Positions 19,243-28,871 of a stretch of DNA of 64,000 nucleotides are shown piece by piece (position 1 is the stretch's first letter; each line of letters begins with the position of its first letter). This DNA is from Geobacteraceae bacterium (GTDB taxonomy: Bacteria > Desulfobacterota > Desulfuromonadia > Geobacterales > Pseudopelobacteraceae), in the NCBI GenBank assembly GCA_016720395.1, contig JADKKR010000002.1:1-64000 (forward strand). The letters run 5' to 3'. The notes under the pieces are model-generated. The model was not told the origin of the DNA and did no database searches. It saw only the letters and a program-made list of their open reading frames with translations. The translations under genes were made by a program, and so were the position numbers.

Positions 19243-20331
19243 TCAATGTCCCATACCCATTGCCGCTCCCCCGGCCTGAGGCAGGTACTGTTCAAACTGT
19301 TTCTTGTCGATGGCGCAGCGGTAGGCCTCTTCAGGGTTGACCTTTTTTGTCTTCAGCAAATCCAGCAGATGCTGGTCCATCAGCTGCATCCCGTCTTTTT
19401 TGGCGGTCTGGATGATTGATGGAATCTGGAAGGTCTTTCCCTCGCGGATCAGATTGGAGATGGCGGCTGTGCCGACCATGATCTCAAGTGCCGGCACGCG
19501 CCCCTTGCCGTCGACGGTCTTCAGCAGCTGCTGGCAGATGACTCCCTTCAGAGACTCGGACAGCATGGCCCGCACCTGTTCCTGCTGATCGGTGGGAAAA
19601 ACATCGATAATACGGTCGATGGTCTTGGAGGCTGTATTGGTATGCAGGGTTCCGAACACCAGGTGGCCGGTTTCGGCAGCACTCATGGCCAGTTGGATAG
19701 TCGTCAGGTCACGCATCTCACCCACCAGAATTATGTCCGGGTCTTCGCGCAGCGCCGCCCTCAGAGCCGAGGCGAAGCTCTCAGTGTGCTCGCCGATCTG
19801 GCGCTGGTTGATCAGCGACATCTTGTTCTGGTGGATGAACTCCAGCGGGTCCTCCAGGGTCAGGATGTGTTCCCGGCGGGTGGAGTTAATCAGGTCGATC
19901 ATGGCCGCCAGGGTGGTGGACTTGCCCGATCCGGTCGGGCCGGTCACCAGGACCATCCCTTTCTTGTAGCGAGTCATGCGACGCACCCCTTCCGGCAGAC
20001 CCAGCTCGTCGGCCGAGAGGATCTTGTCGGGGATGATGCGGAATACCGCCGCGACACCACGGTGCTGTAGCATGATGTTGCCGCGGAAGCGGGCCAAACC
20101 CTGCACAGAGTAGGCGAAATCGAGGTCCTTGTGCTGCTCGAAATGCTCGCGCTGTTGTTCGGTGAGGATTTCGAACAGGATCCCCTTCAGCTCCTCGTGA
20201 CCCAGCTCCTTGAAGTTGAGTCGCTCCATCTCACCATGCAGCCGGAAGATAGGCGGGTTGCCGGTTGAGAGGTGCAGGTCGGACGCCCCCTGCTCCTTCA
20301 TCATCTTGAATAATGCGTCTATACGAGCCAT
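19243..20331 (-). CDS. pilT: type IV pilus retraction ATPase PilT
   Basis: 362 residues, the usual PilT length. Walker A GPTGSGKSTT (about residue 130), the Asp box HILTLEDPLEFIH, Walker B DPDIILVGEMRD and the His box GHLVFGTLHTN are all intact. The PilT-specific LIREGKTFQIPSIIQT (family form AIRNLIREGK) lies near residue 295. PilT powers pilus disassembly at the inner membrane. The gene lies 19 bp after a PilB-like pseudo-ATPase and 14 bp before moaC. Desulfuromonads usually carry several pilT copies, so this may not be the main retraction motor. Confidence 0.96.
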   Translation of the reverse strand: MARIDALFKMMKEQGASDLHLSTGNPPIFRLHGEMERLNFKELGHEELKGILFEILTEQQREHFEQHKDLDFAYSVQGLARFRGNIMLQHRGVAAVFRIIPDKILSADELGLPEGVRRMTRYKKGMVLVTGPTGSGKSTTLAAMIDLINSTRREHILTLEDPLEFIHQNKMSLINQRQIGEHTESFASALRAALREDPDIILVGEMRDLTTIQLAMSAAETGHLVFGTLHTNTASKTIDRIIDVFPTDQQEQVRAMLSESLKGVICQQLLKTVDGKGRVPALEIMVGTAAISNLIREGKTFQIPSIIQTAKKDGMQLMDQHLLDLLKTKKVNPEEAYRCAIDKKQFEQYLPQAGGAAMGMGH

Positions 20332-20350
20332 CGTGAGAACCCCGTAATGT

Positions 20351-21991
20351 CTAGAAAATGATTGCTTCGATATACTCTTCCGGTGAAACCTCGCCGCGGT
20401 TCAGCAGCGCCAGCGCTTCCCTCTCGATGCCACAGCTACCGGCTGTCTTCAGGTAGTTTTCCAGTGTAACCTCATTACCGGCCTGATCCAGCAACCGCAG
20501 GAGCCCCTCGTCAAAGGGGATTATATCCAACAGGAAGCGTCGCCTGCTGAAGCCGCTGTGGCCGCAGGCTTCGCAGCCGCTTGAGCGGTAGAACGTCTGG
20601 AGAGGCTGTTCCAATCCCATGGCGGCCAGTTCCGCTTTCAGCGGCACGTATTCCGTCCGGCATTCGGTGCAGAGCAGCTGTATGCCGGCAAAGGTGACCA
20701 GCCCGTTGACAAAGGCCGGCAACAGACCGTTCCTCTGCTGGTACTGCAGGTGGCGCAGCGCGTTGCGAGTACCGTGGATCCCGAGTCCGGCCAGCACCTG
20801 TCTTCCGCGAAGGGCAGCCCGACAGGCAGCGGCAAAGGCCGGCCCTTCGGTGGCATCCTCGATTACCAGGACATCCGGATCATGCTCCAGGCTCTCCATG
20901 ATCAGCCGGGCGCACTCGGCACCGGATTCCGGCAGCGGAATGCGAGGGAAGCGATCCTGCGCCCGCCCCTGACCCAGGATGATGACGTTTCGGCCGCCAG
21001 TCTGCATCTCCTCCAGCATCAGGCCCATGAAGCTGTTGCGCTCCCGCGCATTGCGCGAGGCAAACCAGGTAACACCCTGCCCGCACCGTGCCAGGCAGGT
21101 AAAAGCGGTCTCCTGCACCGCCTGCAGATTCAGTTCGGCCAGCCTCTCCGGAATCGGGGCGGTGATCTGCTGACGGATCGTCATGTAGTCACCGTCGCTG
21201 CCCTGCATGATGGCAACCTGAAATGTCACGGTCCGGGAGCGGTAAGAAAGTGTGAGCGTGCCGTCTGCAGTCGTCGCCGCTGATGCCTGAATGGAGGCTG
21301 CCGTGCGCACGCGACGGGAAAAACCGGGATAATGCTCAGGCGGCAGGCTCCCGATGCTGCTGACGGTACCGCCCCGCTTGCCGCTGATCTGCACCACGTC
21401 CTCGAAAGGCTGCAGCGAAAGCGAACTGAGCCGGTTCTGCAGAATGAAGACCAGCAGGTATTCCAGCAGGACACCGCTCTCCAGATCGGCATTGATTGCA
21501 TCCAGGGCCTTTGCAGGAAAGACCGCCGAGGTGAAGCCCAGGTTCTCCTCCCGGTCGCTGCCGTAGAAGATGTCGATCATCTCGCGGATCTCACGGTTCA
21601 GCGCCACCGAGACATTGACCGTGCAGCCACTCTGCACCTCGATGGCCTCGACGGCCGTTCTGTTGAGCGGGTCGGCCATGGCTATGTTCAACTCACCCCC
21701 GGCCCGGATCAGCGGGATGCAGGTGAAGGAGCGGGCCATGGCACCCGAGATCAAGGCGATGGCATCCGGGTCGATCATCTCCTGCTTGAGGCGGATGTAG
21801 GGGATGTCCAGTTGATTGGACAGCGCCCAGTCGATATCCTCCTGAGCTACGATTCCCAGGCTGACCAGCGCCTCGCCGAAACGGCAGCCGACCCGTTTCT
21901 GCTCATCAAGCGCTGCGGTGACATCCTCCTGAGTGATGATTTGCGATGCAGACAGGATTTCACCCAGGGTCTTTTTATTGATATCGGACAT
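20351..21991 (-). CDS. PilB/GspE-like protein with degenerate ATPase site and MshEN-type N-terminus
   Basis: 546 residues from MSDINKK, with GGAGG seven bases upstream. Residues 8-150 resemble the MshEN (T2SSE_N) domain. Its second motif, RFGEALVSLG followed by EDIDWALSNQ (38-60), fits the c-di-GMP-binding consensus; the first copy lacks the Arg and Gly. The C-terminal half follows PilB but key sites are gone: the Walker A position reads ASRNARERN (311-319, no GxGK[ST]), Walker B reads DPDVLVIEDATE (371-382), and the His box reads AGLGIHG. The four zinc cysteines (C441, C444, C473, C476) are kept. It is therefore probably a non-catalytic regulator or scaffold partner, co-transcribed with pilT. 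Codon use is normal and the frame is intact, so it is not a decaying gene. Confidence 0.85.
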   Translation of the reverse strand: MSDINKKTLGEILSASQIITQEDVTAALDEQKRVGCRFGEALVSLGIVAQEDIDWALSNQLDIPYIRLKQEMIDPDAIALISGAMARSFTCIPLIRAGGELNIAMADPLNRTAVEAIEVQSGCTVNVSVALNREIREMIDIFYGSDREENLGFTSAVFPAKALDAINADLESGVLLEYLLVFILQNRLSSLSLQPFEDVVQISGKRGGTVSSIGSLPPEHYPGFSRRVRTAASIQASAATTADGTLTLSYRSRTVTFQVAIMQGSDGDYMTIRQQITAPIPERLAELNLQAVQETAFTCLARCGQGVTWFASRNARERNSFMGLMLEEMQTGGRNVIILGQGRAQDRFPRIPLPESGAECARLIMESLEHDPDVLVIEDATEGPAFAAACRAALRGRQVLAGLGIHGTRNALRHLQYQQRNGLLPAFVNGLVTFAGIQLLCTECRTEYVPLKAELAAMGLEQPLQTFYRSSGCEACGHSGFSRRRFLLDIIPFDEGLLRLLDQAGNEVTLENYLKTAGSCGIEREALALLNRGEVSPEEYIEAIIF

Positions 21992-22045
21992 GCTGCCCTC
22001 CGTCACCTGTTGGGTATCTGGTATCTTGTAAACGGCAGTCGGAAT

Positions 22046-22163
22046 AACACGGAGAACGATATGGTGGTCGCGGTTATGTAAATAAAGTCTTTGGCGTAAA
22101 CCACATAATTCTAACCGACGATGTCGCCCTGACTGATTTTGTGGTTTCTCCGTGTTCTCCGTG
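22046..22163. repeat. extragenic inverted repeat, CTCCGTGTT-type arms
   Basis: AACACGGAGAAC (22046-22057) is matched in inverse by GTTCTCCGTG (22154-22163), which lies in a run of CTCCGTG units (22148-22166). The 96-bp interval contains no gene. It occupies the space between dnaB (stop 22184) and the PilB-like gene (start 21991), and belongs to the same class as the repeats near 18113, 39631 and 51420. Confidence 0.6.
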
Positions 22164-22183
22164 CTTCACGTGTTTTTTCCCGG

Positions 22184-23563
<1,380 letters not shown>

Positions 23564-23571
23564 ACTTATTT

Positions 23572-24735
23572 CTATCTCCTGTTGACTGCTAGCACGGTTT
23601 TTACCGCCTCGACCACGTCCCGGGCATCGTCGTCGCTCATCTTCGGGAAGAGCGGCAGCGAGAGAATCCGCTCCGAGGCATAGCTGGCGTTGGGCAAGGC
23701 ACTGTCGGGCAGGTTCAGGTGCTGGCGGTACCAGGCATGGTGATGAATGGCCTTGTAATGCAGGCCGCTGCCGATGTTGTGCTTCTTCAGCTCCTCCATG
23801 AAGCGGTCGCGGTCGATGGACAGCTTCTCGATCCTGACCAGCGGGGTATACAGGTGCCAGGCGTGGCGCTGAACGTAGGGGGCGTACTGCGGCAGGGCCA
23901 GCTCTTCGACGCCGGCCAGTTCGCGGTTGTAATACTCGGCGATATCGCGGCGCCGGTCGATGAAGCCGTCCAGTTTGGGCAGCTGGTGGATGCCGATGGC
24001 AGCCTGGATGTCCATCATGTTGTACTTGAAGCCGGGCATGAGGATGTCGTAGTTGGGGGAGCCGCTGGCGGCAAAGCGCTTCCAGGCTTCGCGGCTCATG
24101 CCGTGGAACTTGAGCAGCGAGATCTCTTCGGCCAGGGTCTCGTCAGCGGTGCAGACCATGCCCCCCTCGCCGGTGGTGATGTTCTTGTTGGGGTGGAATG
24201 AGAAGATCGAGATCGACTCCAGCGATCCGATCCGCCTTCCCTTATACTCGGTCCCGGCAGCGTGGGCGGCATCCTCGATGACCGTCAGGCCGAACTCCCG
24301 GGCCAGGGCAAAGAGCGGGTCCATATCACAGGACTGACCGGCGAAATGCACCGGGATGATTGCACGGGTGCGCGGGGTGATCTTCGCCCTGATCAGCTCC
24401 ACATCGATATTGAGCGTCCCCGGCTCAATATCCGCCAGCACCGGCGTGCCTCCGCAGAGAATGATCATGCTGACCGTGGAGGCAAAGGTCATCGGGGTGG
24501 TGATGATCTCGTCCCCCTCCTTGATGCCCAGGGCCAGCAGGGTCAGGTGCAGGCCGGCGGTGGCCGAGCTGAGCGGTATGGCGTAGGGTGCACCCACATA
24601 GGCCCGGAAGGCCTCTTCAAAGCGCTTGACCTTGGGACCGGTGGTGATCCAGCCGGACTTGAGCGAGTCGACAACCTCGTTGATCTCGGCCTCCTCGATA
24701 GTGGGTGTGGAAAAGGGGAGGAATGTTGAACGCAT
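23572..24735 (-). CDS. DegT/DnrJ/EryC1-type sugar aminotransferase (ArnB-like)
   Basis: 387 residues. The PLP-binding lysine lies in FSFHPNKNITTGEGG (about residue 184), and the fold-type I pattern AIPLSSATAGLHLTLLALG and IEDAAHAAGTEY is as in ArnB. Members transfer an amino group from glutamate to a keto-sugar nucleotide. The neighbour on the upstream side is an ArnT-like lipid-linked sugar transferase, so a role in aminosugar decoration of lipid A or a glycan is plausible. No arnA, arnC or arnD lies nearby, so the product is open. It starts 30 bp after the ArnT-like gene. Confidence 0.92.
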   Translation of the reverse strand: MRSTFLPFSTPTIEEAEINEVVDSLKSGWITTGPKVKRFEEAFRAYVGAPYAIPLSSATAGLHLTLLALGIKEGDEIITTPMTFASTVSMIILCGGTPVLADIEPGTLNIDVELIRAKITPRTRAIIPVHFAGQSCDMDPLFALAREFGLTVIEDAAHAAGTEYKGRRIGSLESISIFSFHPNKNITTGEGGMVCTADETLAEEISLLKFHGMSREAWKRFAASGSPNYDILMPGFKYNMMDIQAAIGIHQLPKLDGFIDRRRDIAEYYNRELAGVEELALPQYAPYVQRHAWHLYTPLVRIEKLSIDRDRFMEELKKHNIGSGLHYKAIHHHAWYRQHLNLPDSALPNASYASERILSLPLFPKMSDDDARDVVEAVKTVLAVNRR

Positions 24736-24765
24736 GGTGTATTGATGCTCCTTGGCAGTTGTTTT

Positions 24766-26490
24766 CTAACGGTTGCTGATCAACATACGCCTGCCCGCCT
24801 CGCCTTTGACTAACGGCTGTGGATCCAGCAGCGGCTGCAGTTTCTCGAATTCGCCTTTTTTGAGGAACAGCAGGATATGACCCTCGCTCCATAACTTCAG
24901 CAGGGCCTGCTGGTCGGGGAACCAGGCTGCCTGGTCACCCTGCCGGCTGCCGAAGTCGAGTTCATCCCTGTCCCCCGTAACCAGCACCCGCCGTCCGGTG
25001 TACCACGAAACCGCCTGCATGGGACCAGAGGTGACGATGCGCGTGTCCGGCCCGGCCAGGGCAGCGGCCTTCATCGACAGTTCACGGGGGGACTCGGCGC
25101 GGGTAATCTCGGGCATTACCGTTCGCGACACAACAATTTCAAGCAGAAAGGATCCAACGCACAGCACGGCCACCATGGCGACGGGGTTCCGGCCGCCAGC
25201 CCGCAGGGTACCCAGTCCCTGAAAAAGAAACAGGCCGCCGAGCATCAGGCTGGCGGCGCCGGAAAACGCCGGGGCATGCCGGACAAATTGATTCAGCGGC
25301 GGCGCCCAGCCCGGGAACTGTCCGATCAGCAGCGCTACCACCTGAGGCAAACGGGCATACCCCAAGGCGGCGGCGCCCAGCACAACCAGGGTCACCCCCA
25401 GCGCAAGCGCCGCCCCTTTCATCTCCCGTCCGCGTCCGTCCAGTGCCTGGTCGAGGCGCTGGGCGATCAGCATAGCCAGCGACGGGAAGATCGGCAGGAT
25501 GTAGGGAACCAGTTTGGAGCTGGATTTTGAGAAAAACAGGAAGATCACTGCGGTCCAGATCAGCAGGTACATGCCGGTCCGTCCCTCGTCGCGATGACGA
25601 TTGTTCCAGACCCGGCCAAGCGCGCCGGGGATAAAAAACGACCAGGGCAGCATCGTGCCGAGCAGGACCGGGACAAAGAACCAGAACGGCTGATAGCGAC
25701 CATGCACGGTACTGGTGAAGCGCTCGAAGTGTTCGCGGATAAAGAAGAAATGAGCAAATTCAGGGTTGCGCAGCGAGACCGCCACAAACCAGGGGGCGGT
25801 CACGGCCAGGAACAGCAGCAGTCCGGGGATCAGGCGCATCTCCCGCAACAGATTCCAGCGCCGGCTCAGCAGGAGGTAGAAGAAGATGATGCCGGCCGGA
25901 AAGACCATGCCGATCAGCCCCTTGGCCAGGGTCGCCAGGGCACAGAACAGGTAGAACAGGTACCAGGGCAGCGGCCGTGAGCGGCGCCCCTCGCGCCCGG
26001 CTGCCACGATAAAGGAGCCCAGGGCGGCCGTCAGACAGAAGGTCAGCAGCATGTCGGTCAGAATGATGCGCGACTGTATCACGAATCCGGCTGAAGTTCC
26101 AAGGATCAGGGCCGAGATCAATGCGGCGCGGCGACCGTAGAGCTGGCGGGCGATGACGTAGGTTGCCAGCACGGTCAGAAGACCGCATAGCGCCGAAGGG
26201 AAGCGCGCACCGAATTCATTCATGCCGAAGATCTTCAGCGAAGCGGCATTCACCCAGTACAATAACGGCGGTTTTTCAAAATACTTGACGTAGTTGAGCG
26301 TAGGGGTAATCAGATCGCCCCGCTCCAGCATCTCGCGCGGTATCTCGGCATAACGCCCTTCATCCGGATCGATCAGCGGCAGCTCGCCAAGGTAGAGAAA
26401 GAACGGGATACCCAGGATCACGGCCAGGAGCAGCAGATCACGCAGCCAGCCCCCTGACGTGCCTCGCACGATAGCCTTGTGGTCTCTCAT
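24766..26490 (-). CDS. GT39/ArnT-like membrane glycosyltransferase
   Basis: 574 residues with about eleven hydrophobic segments. The N-terminal loop after the first segment has LIDPDEGRYAEIPREML (about residues 36-52), the acidic D-E motif of GT-C transferases such as ArnT and PMT, followed by KYFEKPPLLYW. A soluble C-terminal region of about 90 residues follows the last membrane segment. Such enzymes use polyprenyl-phosphate sugars at the periplasmic face; ArnT adds aminoarabinose to lipid A. The ATG overlaps the stop of the U32 gene (ATGA), so translation is coupled. The ArnB-like neighbour supports, but does not prove, an aminosugar substrate. Confidence 0.88.
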   Translation of the reverse strand: MRDHKAIVRGTSGGWLRDLLLLAVILGIPFFLYLGELPLIDPDEGRYAEIPREMLERGDLITPTLNYVKYFEKPPLLYWVNAASLKIFGMNEFGARFPSALCGLLTVLATYVIARQLYGRRAALISALILGTSAGFVIQSRIILTDMLLTFCLTAALGSFIVAAGREGRRSRPLPWYLFYLFCALATLAKGLIGMVFPAGIIFFYLLLSRRWNLLREMRLIPGLLLFLAVTAPWFVAVSLRNPEFAHFFFIREHFERFTSTVHGRYQPFWFFVPVLLGTMLPWSFFIPGALGRVWNNRHRDEGRTGMYLLIWTAVIFLFFSKSSSKLVPYILPIFPSLAMLIAQRLDQALDGRGREMKGAALALGVTLVVLGAAALGYARLPQVVALLIGQFPGWAPPLNQFVRHAPAFSGAASLMLGGLFLFQGLGTLRAGGRNPVAMVAVLCVGSFLLEIVVSRTVMPEITRAESPRELSMKAAALAGPDTRIVTSGPMQAVSWYTGRRVLVTGDRDELDFGSRQGDQAAWFPDQQALLKLWSEGHILLFLKKGEFEKLQPLLDPQPLVKGEAGRRMLISNR

Positions 26491-27722
26491 ACGGCACCGC
26501 TCTTTTCACGACGTATGAGGTCGGAGGGCTCCGCGGCAAAGGGCAGTTTCATAATGATCCGCTGGTTGGGGTTGACAGAATCCACTTCGCTTACGCCACC
26601 CTGCCGGTCAAGCAGCCGCAACCGGTCAACTGTCAAGCGGGCCGAACGCATGCCGGGGCCGATGAATTCCAACCCGTCTCCGACCTGAATACGGTTGCGG
26701 ACCTCGACCACGGTCGCACCGTCCGCGCAGCGCTCTTCCACCAGCCCGACGAACTCGTGGCTCCGGATGTAGGCCGAATCATACTCCTGACCCACCGTGC
26801 GCGGCTCGCCGAACAGGAAACCGGTCGTATAGCCGCGATGGCTCAGCTTGGCCAGTTCCTCCAGCCACTCCGCCCGACAGCTCCACCCGGCCGGATCGGC
26901 CAGATACTCGTCCAGCGCCTGGCGGTAAACCCGCAGCACCGAGGCCACGTAGTTGATTCCCTTCATGCGCCCCTCAATCTTCAGCGAGGCGATACCGCTT
27001 TCCACCAGTGCCGGAATATGCTCCAGCAGGCACAGATCACGGGAGTTGAAGATAAAGGTGCCGTTTTCATCCTCCTGGACCGGAAAATACTCTCCGGGGC
27101 GCTGCTCCTCCACCAGGTGGTAGCTCCAGCGGCAGGGGTGGGTGCATTCCCCCTGGTTGGCATCCCGTCCGGTCAGCATGCTGGAGATCAGGCAGCGACC
27201 GGAGTAGGAGATGCAGAGTGCGCCATGCACAAAGGCCTCGAACTCCATGCCGGGTACGGATGCCACTGTCTCGCGAATATTTTCCAGACTCATTTCGCGG
27301 GCCAGGTTGACCCGGCGGATACCCTGCCGCTGCCAGAAACGGGCGCTGTGAAGATTGATGGTATTGGCCTGGGTGGAAAGGTGCAGTTCACGGTCGGGAG
27401 AGAGGCACCGCACCAGTTCGATCACCCCCGGGTCAGCCACGATGTAGGCGTCGAACGGAAGGGACGCGACGCTCTTCAGGTACGTTTCGAGATCCGCCAT
27501 GGCCTCGTTCCGCGGATAGCTGTTGACCGTCAGATAGACCTTTACCCCCCGATCGTGGCAGAGTTCAAGCGCCGATCCCATCTCCGCAAGGGTGAAGTTG
27601 TCGGCCATATTGCGCAGGCCGAAGGAATGCCCGCCCAGATAGACCGCGTCGGCTCCGTAGTGCAGAGAAATCTTAAGTTTTTCCATATTGCCGGCCGGGG
27701 CCAGCAGTTCGGGCTTGTGCAC
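26487..27722 (-). CDS. U32 family protein (TrhP/YegQ-like, tRNA or rRNA hydroxylation family)
   Basis: 411 residues with a GTG start at 27722 and no strong ribosome site. The start is fixed by the family opening PELLAPAGNMEKLKISLHYGADAVYLGG. The U32 signature EAFVHGALCISYSGRC (about residues 163-178) is complete, followed by the cysteine-containing GECTHPCRW. Former 'collagenase' annotations for this family have given way to roles in RNA hydroxylation (TrhP for tRNA uridine-34, RlhA for 23S rRNA); at about 410 residues it is closer to TrhP in length. It is the first gene of a minus-strand unit running through the ArnT-like and ArnB-like genes to dnaB. Confidence 0.9.
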   Translation of the reverse strand: MHKPELLAPAGNMEKLKISLHYGADAVYLGGHSFGLRNMADNFTLAEMGSALELCHDRGVKVYLTVNSYPRNEAMADLETYLKSVASLPFDAYIVADPGVIELVRCLSPDRELHLSTQANTINLHSARFWQRQGIRRVNLAREMSLENIRETVASVPGMEFEAFVHGALCISYSGRCLISSMLTGRDANQGECTHPCRWSYHLVEEQRPGEYFPVQEDENGTFIFNSRDLCLLEHIPALVESGIASLKIEGRMKGINYVASVLRVYRQALDEYLADPAGWSCRAEWLEELAKLSHRGYTTGFLFGEPRTVGQEYDSAYIRSHEFVGLVEERCADGATVVEVRNRIQVGDGLEFIGPGMRSARLTVDRLRLLDRQGGVSEVDSVNPNQRIIMKLPFAAEPSDLIRREKSGAV

Positions 27723-27919
27723 AGAGAATTCCGGTCAGGCTTCGTAATATACTGGGTTGGGAATGCTAGCACATTATGCTCTTCAATTAAACTGAAACCT
27801 TGACGGGCAGAAGCCCTGCGTCATAATAAACAACCGCCGCAGGGGACACACCTGCCTGTACCGCAACGACCCTGTTAAAGCGGATCTGCACGTGCAGCGA
27901 AATAGTTGTCCGGCAACAG

Positions 27920-28017
27920 TCCGGAAAATGGTTTCTAACATACGGGGCCCAAACATCGGGATAGTGCGTTAACGAAGTTATACTTCAAATACATCCGGAA
28001 AATAACTTCTAACTTAC
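27920..28017 (+). repeat. imperfect direct repeat, TCCGGAAAAT-x4-TCTAACxTAC
   Basis: Copy 1 starts at 27920 and copy 2 at 27994. Both read TCCGGAAAAT, then four variable bases, TCTAAC and a TA-containing end. They are 74 bp apart, about seven helical turns, just upstream of the cpoB promoter. This fits a pair of regulator sites, although none is known. Confidence 0.5.
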
Positions 28018-28035
28018 TAAAAATCCAGCTTTCAC

Positions 28036-28063
28036 TTGACAAAACGCCGCTTATCGCTTTAAT
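28036..28063 (+). promoter_or_regulatory. sigma70-like promoter for cpoB
   Basis: TTGACA at 28036-28041, a 16-bp spacer and TTTAAT at 28058-28063. Predicted transcription starts near 28070, leaving a short leader with GGGGGA before the cpoB ATG. Confidence 0.6.
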
Positions 28064-28093
28064 TATGAAAAACATCTATCACATGGGGGAATC

Positions 28094-28819
28094 ATGGTGA
28101 ATGGCAGCAGGTGGATCGCATTCCTCGTTTCATGTTTCGCACTGACCGGCTGTGCCGCCAACGACCTGGCACTCAAGCGCCAATCCGAGACGGAAGCCAA
28201 GGTTGAACACCTGATCCAGTCCTCCAGGAAGATAGATCAGCGTGCAAACGATCTGGCCAGACAGATTCAGGCTCAGGATGACCAGGCCAAGAATGTCTCT
28301 ACTCAGATCATTCGGCTCGAGGACACCATCCGCGAGCTGCGGAAATCCCAGGACGAACTCAAGGCCCGATTCATCCTGCTGTCACAACAGACTCCGGCCC
28401 CCAAAATTGAGGTCGTCAACCAGGAAGCCCCCGCCAAAGGCCGCGACGGCGGCCCACCTGCCGACTATGTCAAGGCCTTCGGGCTTTACAGCGCCAACAA
28501 TTTTCCCGAAGCCATCACGGCCTTCGAAGCTTTCATGAAGAACAATCCCCAGAGTGAGTATGCCGCCAACGCCCTGTACTGGATCGGCGAATGTCACTAC
28601 AGCCTTTCTGACCTGCCCAGGGCGAAAGACATCTTCTTCAGGGTAGCCGGAAATTATCCGAACAGCCCCAAGGCACCGGACGCCTTGCTGAAACTGGGAT
28701 ACTCCCTTGCGGCAATGAAAGAGAAGGACAAGGCGCAGGCCATTTTCGAGAGCCTGATTAAGTCATACCCCAGCAGCCCGGCCGCAGCAAAAGCCCGTGA
28801 ACGACTGACTGCCAATTGA
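28094..28819 (+). CDS. cpoB: Tol-Pal system protein CpoB/YbgF, predicted lipoprotein
   Basis: 241 residues with GGGGGA just before the ATG. The signal peptide ends in a lipobox (LTGC), so the mature protein is probably lipid-anchored, unlike E. coli CpoB. A coiled coil (about residues 30-100, with heptad-like IQSSRKIDQRANDLARQIQ) precedes three TPR-like repeats (YVKAFGLYSANNFPEAITAF, YWIGECHYSLSDLPRAKDIF and LKLGYSLAAMKEKDKAQAIF). CpoB links outer-membrane constriction to peptidoglycan synthesis. No tol or pal genes are adjacent; a LysM protein follows 52 bp on. Confidence 0.92.
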   Translation: MVNGSRWIAFLVSCFALTGCAANDLALKRQSETEAKVEHLIQSSRKIDQRANDLARQIQAQDDQAKNVSTQIIRLEDTIRELRKSQDELKARFILLSQQTPAPKIEVVNQEAPAKGRDGGPPADYVKAFGLYSANNFPEAITAFEAFMKNNPQSEYAANALYWIGECHYSLSDLPRAKDIFFRVAGNYPNSPKAPDALLKLGYSLAAMKEKDKAQAIFESLIKSYPSSPAAAKARERLTAN

Positions 28820-28871
28820 AGTCTGCAGACAATACCTGCGACTATCTCATGAGCGAAATATTGAGGTGCCT

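Larger units (their letters stand above)
27723..28093. other. intergenic space between divergent U32 and cpoB genes
   Basis: 371 bp without a credible gene. It holds a pair of imperfect direct repeats (27920-28017) and a sigma70-like promoter for cpoB (28036-28063). The stretch 27800-27910 is GC-rich with short inverted segments, but no known riboswitch class was recognised. Confidence 0.6.
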
